Source: a virus. Taken from it: 64,000 nucleotides of DNA. Below are positions 57,494-64,000 of this stretch, one piece after another. The stretch spans positions 62,001 through 126,000 of IMG/VR virus record IMGVR_UViG_3300045971_000149; one strand, written 5' to 3'. The translations under genes and the position numbers were made by a program. Each line of letters begins with the position of its first letter. The stretch's first letter is position 1. The notes beneath the pieces were generated by a model. The model worked only from the letters and a program-made list of their open reading frames with translations, did not search any database and was not told where the DNA came from.

Positions 57494-57653
57494 TTAATAA
57501 CTCCTGAGGTGATGGTAAACGTTTGTTTTGGGCTAAAAAGTACTCTACATAGTCAAGCGGAACTGAACGGTATTCAGCACGAACCATACGTAGATAAGTT
57601 TCTGGGATCTTTTGTTCTCTTTTTAAGAGATATTTGGCAAATTTCAATAACAT
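57483..57653 (-). CDS. Small helical protein
   Basis: 56 residues from the ATG at 57653 (MLLKFAKYLLKREQKIPETY), chosen for AAGGAAAACACATA upstream; a longer frame to 57773 crosses the promoter. Related in size and in the 'Y.EYFLAQNK' end to the gene it overlaps ('VEYWLNEYD'), so possibly a pair. Confidence 0.55.
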   Translation of the reverse strand: MLLKFAKYLLKREQKIPETYLRMVRAEYRSVPLDYVEYFLAQNKRLPSPQELLNAI

Positions 57654-57703
57654 TATGTGTTTTCCTTTGGTTAGTATAGACTCATGGTTTCTACTGATAT
57701 GTT

Positions 57704-57743
57704 TATTTATACTTATTATACCTTGCACTGCAACATAAGTCAA
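57704..57743 (-). promoter_or_regulatory. Overlapping early and late promoters
   Basis: TTGACT (57743-57738), 17 bp, TATAAT (57720-57715), followed directly by TATAAATA (57711-57704). A sigma70 and a T4-type late promoter drive the same gene. Confidence 0.8.
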
Positions 57744-57823
57744 GTCCATTTTTAGTGTTTGCTCACTATCCAAATGATATGCTATACTGTTACATACAAT
57801 AAATACAAAAAAGGAAAGACCCC

Positions 57824-58123
57824 GTGAAAAGACATACTCGTAGCCTGCTCGAAGAGCTGAACGACATAGCAGTTAAGAAAGATACCGAAACTGTAGTTGA
57901 AAGCCGTGCGGTCCACGTCATCAACAGTGCTATCAATTTATTAACATTGATCCGCGAAAACTTTGAGCCAGAGTTGGCATATGAGTTAGAGAGACGATTT
58001 ATAAATTCGATTAAGGGTGCGGATCCTGCTAAGTTTACACGAGGTATCCGCAAGCTACGTGATTCAAAGGACCTTAAAAGCAATCTACGTATTATAGAAG
58101 GTGACGCCAAAAAAGACGACTAA
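57824..58123 (+). CDS. Conserved T4-like phage protein, GTG start
   Basis: 99 residues with AAAAAAGGAAAGACCCC upstream. RHTRSLLEELNDIAVKKDTE, ESRAVHVINSAINLLTLIRE and ERRFINSIKGADPAKFTRGI follow a pattern I recall from conserved proteins of T4-like cyanophages. Function unknown. Confidence 0.7.
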   Translation: MKRHTRSLLEELNDIAVKKDTETVVESRAVHVINSAINLLTLIRENFEPELAYELERRFINSIKGADPAKFTRGIRKLRDSKDLKSNLRIIEGDAKKDD

Positions 58124-58144
58124 TTGATGTTTTTTTGAGATCGT

Positions 58145-58152
58145 GATAAATA
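58145..58152 (+). promoter_or_regulatory. T4-type late promoter core
   Basis: GATAAATA followed by a 55-nt leader and AAGGAG before the 58208 ATG. Confidence 0.65.
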
Positions 58153-58207
58153 CTTTTACAAATTGCTTCAGAGAGAAGCAAGTCATACGAGATCAAGGAG
58201 AAATATT

Positions 58208-58582
58208 ATGACAGCAGGAATTACACGTATTCATGGCACTTCATTAGCAGGTGACTTCCGCGGTGGTTATCAACCACGTATTTTTAAAGTTGTCCCTACA
58301 CAAGGCGACTTTTCAATTGGCTATTCAGCTACAGCTACAAACAGCGTATTCGAAGGTGCAGTTCGCGCTATCGAAAACGTTGCATCGCTTGTTCAAGTTG
58401 GTGTTCCAACAGCAGCAGGTTTCGTTGTTGTAGTTGACGGTGGTAACTACTACGGTCGTGGTGATAACACTGGCTATGCAGCTGATACATCAGCAGCTAC
58501 TTTGAAGTCAAACATCGAAGCATTCACAGCAGTTACAGCTACAGTTACTGAAGTTGTATTCAGCGGTATCACATTAGTTTAA
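58208..58582 (+). CDS. Virion decoration-type protein
   Basis: 124 residues from the ATG at 58208. Thr/Val/Ala/Gly-rich, wholly beta-prone (VGVPTAAGFVVVVDGGNYYG). Strong AAGGAG, late promoter with a long leader and a terminator of its own suggest a highly expressed, single-gene virion protein. Confidence 0.7.
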   Translation: MTAGITRIHGTSLAGDFRGGYQPRIFKVVPTQGDFSIGYSATATNSVFEGAVRAIENVASLVQVGVPTAAGFVVVVDGGNYYGRGDNTGYAADTSAATLKSNIEAFTAVTATVTEVVFSGITLV

Positions 58583-58598
58583 TTAATTTTTAACTAAG

Positions 58599-58627
58599 AA
58601 AAGGGAGTTTTTAACTCCCTTTTCTTT
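58599..58627 (+). terminator. Rho-independent terminator
   Basis: AAAAGGGAGTT / AACTCCCTTTT stem followed by CTTTT. Confidence 0.9.
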
Positions 58628-58630
58628 TGA

Positions 58631-58638
58631 CATAAATA
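58631..58638 (+). promoter_or_regulatory. T4-type late promoter core
   Basis: CATAAATA, 17 nt before the ATG at 58656, with a weak AGGTAC site. Confidence 0.6.
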
Positions 58639-58655
58639 TCATATATAGGTACATA

Positions 58656-59075
58656 ATGGACGTTATTGAAATTAAAACCCTTATTGATATTACTAACACA
58701 GAAGTTAGGCGAATCAATCAAGGCACCCAAATAGAATTAGATCAGTTTCGCAACTGGACCACATTGTTACAATGTATAGGTATGCGAGCAATCATGACAT
58801 ACGATAAAAACCCAATAAGTAATACTGAGAATATTGATAATTTAGGGTTTGGCACAGAATATAAAGGTGTGCATACAGTATGGACTTTTAGATTTCGCCC
58901 CGATAGGGAAGGAACATTTGCAGACATTAGTTTATTAAAGGCCGACTTAGATCAAGTTCCTATTATACTAGACCTTTGTGATAGCATAAATCTTACAGAG
59001 ATAATAAATACTCCAAGGGCAGTGTTTAATGTATCTGATAAGAAATACATGAACACAGTGGTTAAGGCAATATAG
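58656..59075 (+). CDS. Hypothetical virion-associated protein
   Basis: 139 residues (MDVIEIKTLIDITNTEVRRI). Alternating strands and helices with WTFRFRPDREGTFADIS. The pattern is familiar from T4-like cyanophage structural loci, but no function is assigned. Confidence 0.65.
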   Translation: MDVIEIKTLIDITNTEVRRINQGTQIELDQFRNWTTLLQCIGMRAIMTYDKNPISNTENIDNLGFGTEYKGVHTVWTFRFRPDREGTFADISLLKADLDQVPIILDLCDSINLTEIINTPRAVFNVSDKKYMNTVVKAI

Positions 59076-59118
59076 ACCGCGACAGTATAAGATAAACAAA
59101 TTTCCTGGAGATGATTTT

Positions 59119-59349
59119 ATGGCCGGACCAACAGACATTGAAAAAGAAAACCTTGAAGCACACGTAGAGTTATGTGCCTATCGTTTTCAGCATTTAGATG
59201 ACCGCCTTACAAAGATCGAAACTAAAGTAAGCACATTGCAAGATACAATTGAGAAGAGTCATCTTAGTATGATTAAGGTACTAATTGGCACCGCTGGCAC
59301 AGTAGTTGCAGGTGTGTTATCAACTCTTGTTGTTATATTAACCAAATAA
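59119..59349 (+). CDS. Coiled-coil plus membrane-anchor protein
   Basis: 76 residues. Residues 8-48 form a coiled coil (FQHLDDRLTKIETKVSTLQD) and 52-75 one membrane helix (VLIGTAGTVVAGVLSTLVVI). This layout is shared by XhlA-type holin-associated proteins. CTGGAGATGAT precedes the ATG. Confidence 0.65.
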   Translation: MAGPTDIEKENLEAHVELCAYRFQHLDDRLTKIETKVSTLQDTIEKSHLSMIKVLIGTAGTVVAGVLSTLVVILTK

Positions 59350-59351
59350 AA

Positions 59352-59942
59352 ATGAGATTTACTGAGTTTGTAAAAGAAGCAAATGTTCCGCAACCTGTAG
59401 GTGGTACAGGTGCAGCTTCGGGAGTATCCGGCATGTCCGGTGCAACTACTCAACCGAAAACTGTTACTGCACCAAAACCAGTAACTGCTACCAAACCAAT
59501 ACAACAAGTGACACCTGCAGGACAGGCTGCACAACCAAGTCAATCGTCGTCTACTGTAGGTACTACAGGCAGCAGTACAGCACCTATTCCCAAGCCCGAA
59601 GATCAAATGGGGCAGGAGCCGGCTCCTGCAGGCCAACCAGTGCAACCTAATACTCAACAGGCACAACCTAACCCACAACAAGATCAGTTACGTAACGATG
59701 CCGCGGTAATGGCAAAACGGTTAGGAATGAATCCTCAACAGACACAGGCATTTACCAATAAAGTTATAGGAACTGGGCAGACTAACGACCCACAAGCTAT
59801 ACAAAAAGCATTGCCAAAGCCGGGCGAAAAACTTGGGCAAGCAACAGTAATGCAATCACCTGCTGGGTCCAAAGGGATTAAGCTAGATACTAGAAATCAG
59901 TTAGGTTATCCTGTAACCGTTGACCCCCAAGATCTAACGTAA
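59352..59942 (+). CDS. Pro/Gln-rich protein with capsid-targeting-like N-terminus
   Basis: 196 residues. Starts MRFTEFVKEAN, close to T4 internal-protein targeting peptides (MKTYQEFIAEA). The next 110 residues are disordered Pro/Gln/Thr/Ala repeats; a globular end follows (MAKRLGMNPQQTQAFTNKVI). Candidate internal head protein. Confidence 0.6.
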   Translation: MRFTEFVKEANVPQPVGGTGAASGVSGMSGATTQPKTVTAPKPVTATKPIQQVTPAGQAAQPSQSSSTVGTTGSSTAPIPKPEDQMGQEPAPAGQPVQPNTQQAQPNPQQDQLRNDAAVMAKRLGMNPQQTQAFTNKVIGTGQTNDPQAIQKALPKPGEKLGQATVMQSPAGSKGIKLDTRNQLGYPVTVDPQDLT

Positions 59943-60163
59943 TGAAAATACATCAACTTTTAGGTGGACCTTCCATCATCATCACTAATGAAGAACAAAC
60001 CTTCATTGACCAGCATCATAACGAGATCTCAATAGACAACTTACACGATCGTGAAGAAGTAGTGGCTCGTAATCTAGTACGCAAGGGCGTATATGAAATA
60101 AGTAATGATAGTAACAGAATCATTCTTAAAAAAGATGCAAAAAATAAATCCACAATTATTTGA
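59942..60163 (+). CDS. Small hypothetical protein
   Basis: 73 residues (MKIHQLLGGPSIIITNEEQT). TAATG coupling to the previous gene; a helical/beta mix with a 'REEVVARNLVRKGVY' winged-helix-like end. Function unknown. Confidence 0.6.
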   Translation: MKIHQLLGGPSIIITNEEQTFIDQHHNEISIDNLHDREEVVARNLVRKGVYEISNDSNRIILKKDAKNKSTII

Positions 60164-60602
60164 AAAAATAGAACGCCTAGCTAATACAGTTAAACAAGAG
60201 TTTAAACAAAAAGGATTAGCGATCCCACATAAAAACAGAGATGGATCTGTGCAAATGGGAGACTTTATAATTACAAAGCACGATTCGTCATTTTGGATTA
60301 GACACGTATTAGGGTACGATGTTGCGGGCCCTATCAACTTAGCCCAAACAGCGGCTGTGATTGCTAACGATTTAGCATTAGGTCGAGCAGTTGATCTAAA
60401 GTTATTAACTAGTGATAAATGGTACGGATACAAGGCATTCGATGTACAAGCATGCCAAATTCATGTAGCTAGTGCTCTAAAAAAGAAAGATTACGATAAA
60501 GCCGACTATAATATTAGCAGGATTGATCTTGCCCAAGAACAGATGCTATACTATAAACGACCTATAGATTCTAGGTTTGCTAAACTAAGAAGTTTAACAT
60601 AA
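60105..60602 (+). CDS. Hypothetical protein
   Basis: 165 residues if the ATG at 60105 is used, 155 from the ATG at 60135. Mixed alpha/beta (DGSVQMGDFIITKHDSSFWI). Overlaps the previous gene. Its TAA stop (60600-60602) is part of a CATAAATA late core. No family recognised. Confidence 0.6.
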   Translation: MIVTESFLKKMQKINPQLFEKIERLANTVKQEFKQKGLAIPHKNRDGSVQMGDFIITKHDSSFWIRHVLGYDVAGPINLAQTAAVIANDLALGRAVDLKLLTSDKWYGYKAFDVQACQIHVASALKKKDYDKADYNISRIDLAQEQMLYYKRPIDSRFAKLRSLT

Positions 60603-60605
60603 ATA
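60598..60605 (+). promoter_or_regulatory. Late promoter core containing a stop codon
   Basis: CATAAATA; TAA at 60600-60602 ends the preceding gene. Drives the 60631 gene. Confidence 0.6.
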
Positions 60606-60630
60606 CATTAAACGTTTTTTGGAAACCAAT

Positions 60631-62019
60631 ATGAAATCTACCGAAATGAATCGTCCGGTTACTGCCGCTCAATTAAATGAGAATATGTACAAACAGTTTA
60701 ATGTAAAAATTAACTTTGAGAAGTACACACGTGAGCAGTTGGAAAATGCGCGTAATTTATTGCGTACAAAGACCGGTACTGTTGAATCAAGTGCCAACTT
60801 CAACGATTTACTTTCTAATGAAAGTTATCAGCGTGACAAGTTTATGCTTGGTGTACTAAACACTAAGATTAAAGAGATGCTAGGCGAAAGTAAATTAGCT
60901 GAACTATCTGTTAAAAAGTTAGATAAATTTCGTAAAGATGCTAGGGCAGCATCACGCGATGATTCAACTCCAGATGATAAAAAAATAAAACATATCACCG
61001 GCGCACAAAAAGCAGATAAAAAAATAATGGCTAAAACAGGTAAGTACGCCGAAGACATTAACCAATCAGGAAACAAAATGAAAAATAAAAAAACAACCGA
61101 AGCAGCACCTGCAACTATAAAGACATCTTCCGGCGGCCACGCTACCCGTACTGCTACTGGCGTTGTACATAAAGCAGGTTCAAAAGGTTACGGCAACAAG
61201 TGGGATGGCGAGACACAAGATCAAGCTCCTGCAAAGTCCAAGGCTGCAAAGTCAGCTGCTGAAAAGAAAGCAAGCAAAGCAAACGATATCAAACTTCCAG
61301 CATGGAAGGGTAATGTTACAAAGCATAGTAGCAACCACGGTGCTGAGAAAGATGACGGCACAGGTGATGTATCCGAAGCCTTAAAAGGTAAGCAGAAGAA
61401 GTTAGATGCTGACAAAGACGGCAAGCTAGAAAAGAGCGACTTTAAGAAGCTTCGTGCAAAGAAGTCTGTTAAAGAAAGTGAAATGATGCACCTTGCATAT
61501 GCAAACTTCATTAACGAAGGTCTACGCCGTTTTGTTGCAGAAGATGAAGAAGGTAAAGCTAAGTCCATTACAGCAGCAGCTGATATGGTTAACGACTTTA
61601 CAAGTTGGATGCAACGTGTTGGTAACTATCAAACAAAGAGTATGATTGAATTAGCAGATAATATTCGTGCTAACTTTGGTATGCAAGAAGCTGAAACATT
61701 TAAGCAAGCTGTCGGTCAAGCACTTGAAGGTGCATTAAACTCATTAACAACTGCTCGCGAAGAAATTAACAATGCTGTTGCTGTTCTAGCAGGTGAAGCT
61801 CCTGCTGAAGAACAAATGGGGCAGGACATGAGCCAAGATGTCGGTGATGTTGGAATGGCAGATCCAGAAATGGATGCAAGCATGGATGCAATGAATCCAT
61901 CAGCAGAAGACGAGTTCGCAGCAAGCGATGCAGCATCAGGCGGCCCTGACACAACTGGTCGTGCAATGCGCGAGCACATCGAAAAGGGCAATCGATTAAT
62001 GAGAATGCTAGGTTCATAA
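60631..62019 (+). CDS. Scaffold/core-like virion protein with EF-hand motif
   Basis: 462 residues from the ATG at 60631 (GGAAA upstream; a TTG at 60619 is possible). The charged Lys/Glu/Ala-rich middle (about 110-270) suggests a flexible core. LDADKDGKLEKSDF at about residues 261-275 is an EF-hand calcium loop. The C-terminal helical domain (KSITAAADMVNDFTSWMQRV) is followed by an acidic Met/Asp/Ala tail. Candidate prohead core or internal protein. Confidence 0.6.
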   Translation: MKSTEMNRPVTAAQLNENMYKQFNVKINFEKYTREQLENARNLLRTKTGTVESSANFNDLLSNESYQRDKFMLGVLNTKIKEMLGESKLAELSVKKLDKFRKDARAASRDDSTPDDKKIKHITGAQKADKKIMAKTGKYAEDINQSGNKMKNKKTTEAAPATIKTSSGGHATRTATGVVHKAGSKGYGNKWDGETQDQAPAKSKAAKSAAEKKASKANDIKLPAWKGNVTKHSSNHGAEKDDGTGDVSEALKGKQKKLDADKDGKLEKSDFKKLRAKKSVKESEMMHLAYANFINEGLRRFVAEDEEGKAKSITAAADMVNDFTSWMQRVGNYQTKSMIELADNIRANFGMQEAETFKQAVGQALEGALNSLTTAREEINNAVAVLAGEAPAEEQMGQDMSQDVGDVGMADPEMDASMDAMNPSAEDEFAASDAASGGPDTTGRAMREHIEKGNRLMRMLGS

Positions 62020-62363
62020 TGCGTTTATTTGAAGTTGCTGGCAATCAATTTCAGGATGACCTTGCAAATGTCTTAAAAGTTATGCAAGGTCAAGCTGATA
62101 ACAAAAGAACTACAAGTAAAGTATTGTGGTCCGATATTAACAATAGACTACAAGGGTACGGCGAAGTTAATCAAGCCATGATGGATAAAGTTAAAGATAA
62201 TATTGATCCAGACGGTAACCTTATCCAAGATATTGTACCAGACGGTATTATCCTTAAAACTCAAGTAGCAAGTCCGGAACAGCCGATGGGTATACAACCC
62301 GCAAATGCTGGAAAATCCGTAGATTCAATGGCGCACTCTGCGGCGCAAGATACTCTAAAATAA
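62019..62363 (+). CDS. Small protein with capsid-targeting-like N-terminus
   Basis: 114 residues starting MRLFEVAGNQFQDDLANVLK. TAATG coupling to the core-like protein. The first helix resembles the other M-(K/R)-x-x-E starts. Function unknown; possibly a head protein. Confidence 0.6.
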   Translation: MRLFEVAGNQFQDDLANVLKVMQGQADNKRTTSKVLWSDINNRLQGYGEVNQAMMDKVKDNIDPDGNLIQDIVPDGIILKTQVASPEQPMGIQPANAGKSVDSMAHSAAQDTLK

Positions 62364-62366
62364 TTG

Positions 62367-62395
62367 TTGTATTTGCTCATTGTTTGTTGTATAAT
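62367..62395 (+). promoter_or_regulatory. Sigma70-like promoter
   Basis: TTGTAT (62367-62372), 17 bp, TATAAT (62390-62395), 5 nt before the ATG at 62401; an isolated early-type promoter in a late region. Confidence 0.65.
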
Positions 62396-62400
62396 GAACA

Positions 62401-63102
62401 ATGAGCTCTACAATAACAATTAACCCTCCTCCTTTTGTCGAAAAACATCAGTACCAAAGCTGTAAACAAATAAACGATCCTGTCACTCGTAAGCGTGTTT
62501 ACCTAACACCAGACGGACTCAAAACTCCAAGTGTAACAACTATCCTTAGTGCCACTAAAGACATGACACACTTGAATGAATGGAAAAAGCGTATCGGCGC
62601 CGAAAAGGCGCAACAGATCGTAACCGAAGCATCCGGAGTTGGCACTGCAATGCACGGTAATCTAGAACGATTCATCGCGGGTATTGCACGACAACCCGGT
62701 AACAATCCTGTGCATGTGCAAGCTAATAAAATGGCCGATGTTATTATTGCAAACGGTTTGAGCAAGGTAAACGAAGTTTGGGCAATGGAGCAAAGTTTGT
62801 ACTTTCCGGGGCTGTACAGCGGAACAACTGACTTAGTTGGAGTGTACGACGAGCAGCCGGCAGTAATGGATTACAAGCAAACAAATAAGCCAAAAAAAGC
62901 AGAATGGGTTGAAGATTATTATTTACAACTTATGGCTTATATATTAGCACATAATGAGGTTTATAAGTCTGACATTAGGACAGGTGTTATCTTCATGTGC
63001 AGTAGAGATCTACAATACCAGCAATTTACTCTAGAACCTAAAGACTTCAACAAGTATCAAGATTTATGGCTAGCTAAGGTAGAAGAATACTACAATTTGT
63101 AA
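62401..63102 (+). CDS. PD-(D/E)XK exonuclease, RecB/Cas4-like
   Basis: 233 residues. TPSVTTILSATKDM; GTAMHGNLERFI (catalytic-fold His/Glu helix); LYSGTTDLVGVYDEQPAVMD, then YKQTNK, provides the D...DxK nuclease core, followed by YYLQLMAYILAHNEVY (QxxxY helix). This is the RecB-family exonuclease pattern found in T4-like phages. It probably processes ends in replication or recombination. Start just after a sigma70-like -10. Confidence 0.85.
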   Translation: MSSTITINPPPFVEKHQYQSCKQINDPVTRKRVYLTPDGLKTPSVTTILSATKDMTHLNEWKKRIGAEKAQQIVTEASGVGTAMHGNLERFIAGIARQPGNNPVHVQANKMADVIIANGLSKVNEVWAMEQSLYFPGLYSGTTDLVGVYDEQPAVMDYKQTNKPKKAEWVEDYYLQLMAYILAHNEVYKSDIRTGVIFMCSRDLQYQQFTLEPKDFNKYQDLWLAKVEEYYNL

Positions 63103-63113
63103 TCGCTGTTTCA

Positions 63114-63121
63114 GATAAATA
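63114..63121 (+). promoter_or_regulatory. T4-type late promoter core
   Basis: GATAAATA, 20 nt before the ATG at 63142, with CAGGAGATATCCA ribosome site. Confidence 0.65.
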
Positions 63122-63141
63122 TCTCATACAGGAGATATCCA

Positions 63142-64000
63142 ATGGCAGTTATTCAGATTAGTAAGATTCAAATACGACGCGGGCAAACGAAGCAGACAAA
63201 CTTCCCGCAACTAGCCAGTGGAGAATTTGGGTGGAGCATTGATAATCAAGAGCTGTTTATCGGTAATGGTGCAGTGTCCGAAGGTGCTCCTGCTGTCGGC
63301 AATACTCGTGTATTAACTGATCACGACATTAAAAATCTATTTACATTTTTTGATAACGAAAGAGGTATTCAGTATACCTACAGAAATGATAATAAAGCTA
63401 CTACTCGCTGGTTACAAGATAGATTAGACGAACAAGTTACTTTAGATGCGTTTATAACTACATCAACTGATTGTACCGCTGCTCTTCAAACCGCAGTTAA
63501 TTATTTGTTTAATGGAACAATTACAAATTACGGTCCACTACTTCTTCCGGGAAAGAATTATGTCGTAACCGGTACAGTGTATATTCCTCCACATGCTGAA
63601 ATACGTGGAGCAGGCACACAAAAAACATTCATTACAAACACATCTAATAAATCAATATTTCAAACAGTGGCAGCAAACGGCGGAACACTGCTAGCCACAC
63701 AAAATGTTAACATCAGCGGTATTACCTTTAGTTCACAGTTAGATAACGCCAATCCTATTATGCAGTTAGATTGTTTAACAGACAGCGCAATAACAAATTG
63801 TGAATTTATCGGTAATGCATCTTCAAGTACTTCCGCAATTGCAGTACAACTACGAGATAACGCCATTACTGGTGCAAATTCTACTGATAATGTATTGATT
63901 GCTAATTGTGTATTCTCAAAGGTATCAAGTGGAGTTAGTAGTGATACTGATATTACAAACATAAAGATTTTCAGTAACAAGTTTAAGAGTGTAGATAGAG
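63142..64000 (+). CDS. Beta-helix virion protein, cut by window end
   Basis: At least 286 residues, open to the right edge. The N-terminus (QISKIQIRRGQTKQTNFPQL, then ASGEFGWSIDNQELFIGNGA) is a conserved myovirus structural start. From about residue 115 a right-handed beta-helix pattern begins (YGPLLLPGKNYVVTGTVYIP, then ISGITFSS... and repeats), as in pectate-lyase-like tailspikes. Possibly polysaccharide binding or cleavage. Confidence 0.8.
   Translation, partial: MAVIQISKIQIRRGQTKQTNFPQLASGEFGWSIDNQELFIGNGAVSEGAPAVGNTRVLTDHDIKNLFTFFDNERGIQYTYRNDNKATTRWLQDRLDEQVTLDAFITTSTDCTAALQTAVNYLFNGTITNYGPLLLPGKNYVVTGTVYIPPHAEIRGAGTQKTFITNTSNKSIFQTVAANGGTLLATQNVNISGITFSSQLDNANPIMQLDCLTDSAITNCEFIGNASSSTSAIAVQLRDNAITGANSTDNVLIANCVFSKVSSGVSSDTDITNIKIFSNKFKSVDR

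Noticed and set aside
1-64000. Prophage integration (integrase, att sites), insertion sequences or rRNA
   Set aside because: No integrase, transposase, terminal inverted repeats or rRNA sequence was recognised anywhere in the window.

Overview
The window looks like part of a large T4-like (cyanophage-type) myovirus genome, probably an uncultured phage of a Gram-negative, proteobacterium-like host. Supporting evidence: a T4 gp30-type ATP-dependent DNA ligase; tail-fibre genes with myovirus-style N-termini; many T4-type late promoters (core TAAATA); a tRNA gene; a secreted SleB-type cell-wall hydrolase; and dense, overlapping small genes. No integrase, transposase, rRNA or CRISPR array was seen. 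The proteobacterial host is inferred from canonical sigma70 promoters, AAGGAG ribosome sites and Sec-type signal peptides.

Layout. (1) 1-6.1 kb: about 17 small minus-strand genes behind eleven near-identical sigma70 promoters (TTGACA, 17 bp, TATAAT), presumably early genes. Several promoters are fused to the end of the upstream gene. (2) 6.1-9.6 kb: a plus-strand promoter, a CAU tRNA with terminator, a GT9-like protein, a repeat-bearing non-coding stretch and a few small genes. (3) 9.7-10.6 kb: SleB-type hydrolase and a small basic protein. (4) 10.7-33.3 kb: a 23-kb accessory island with eight radical SAM proteins, nine predicted 2-oxoglutarate/Fe(II) (2OG) oxygenases, a QueC-like PP-loop ATPase, a sulfotransferase, an SDR, one clear and one possible methyltransferase, a GNAT-like protein, two degenerate kinase-like proteins, a possible nitroreductase fold and a 31-residue basic peptide. 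(5) 33.4-40.7 kb: virion-type proteins, four glycosyltransferases in two paralogous pairs, and an APS-kinase/DUF2061 pair. (6) 40.7-45.7 kb: a tightly overlapping run with DNA ligase, many tiny genes and a clear IF-1 homologue. (7) 45.7-47 kb: HNH nuclease and sugar-nucleotide epimerase. (8) 47-55.5 kb: tail-fibre locus with a glycine-rich adhesin. (9) 55.5-58.1 kb: secreted nuclease, a predicted structured RNA and small minus-strand genes. (10) 58.2-64 kb: virion proteins, a scaffold-like protein with an EF-hand motif, a PD-(D/E)XK exonuclease and a beta-helix fibre cut by the window edge.

How it may work together (inference). Early genes use host sigma70 and strong Shine-Dalgarno sites. At least ten genes instead have a late-promoter core 5-8 nt from the start codon and no Shine-Dalgarno, which predicts leaderless or nearly leaderless late mRNAs. 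The phage also carries its own IF-1. The accessory island lies beside fibre and glycosyltransferase genes and combines Asp/Asn-hydroxylase-like oxygenases, glycosyltransferases, a sulfotransferase and a PAPS-producing kinase. A system that decorates virion or host-surface molecules is the simplest hypothesis, but no substrate can be read from the sequence.
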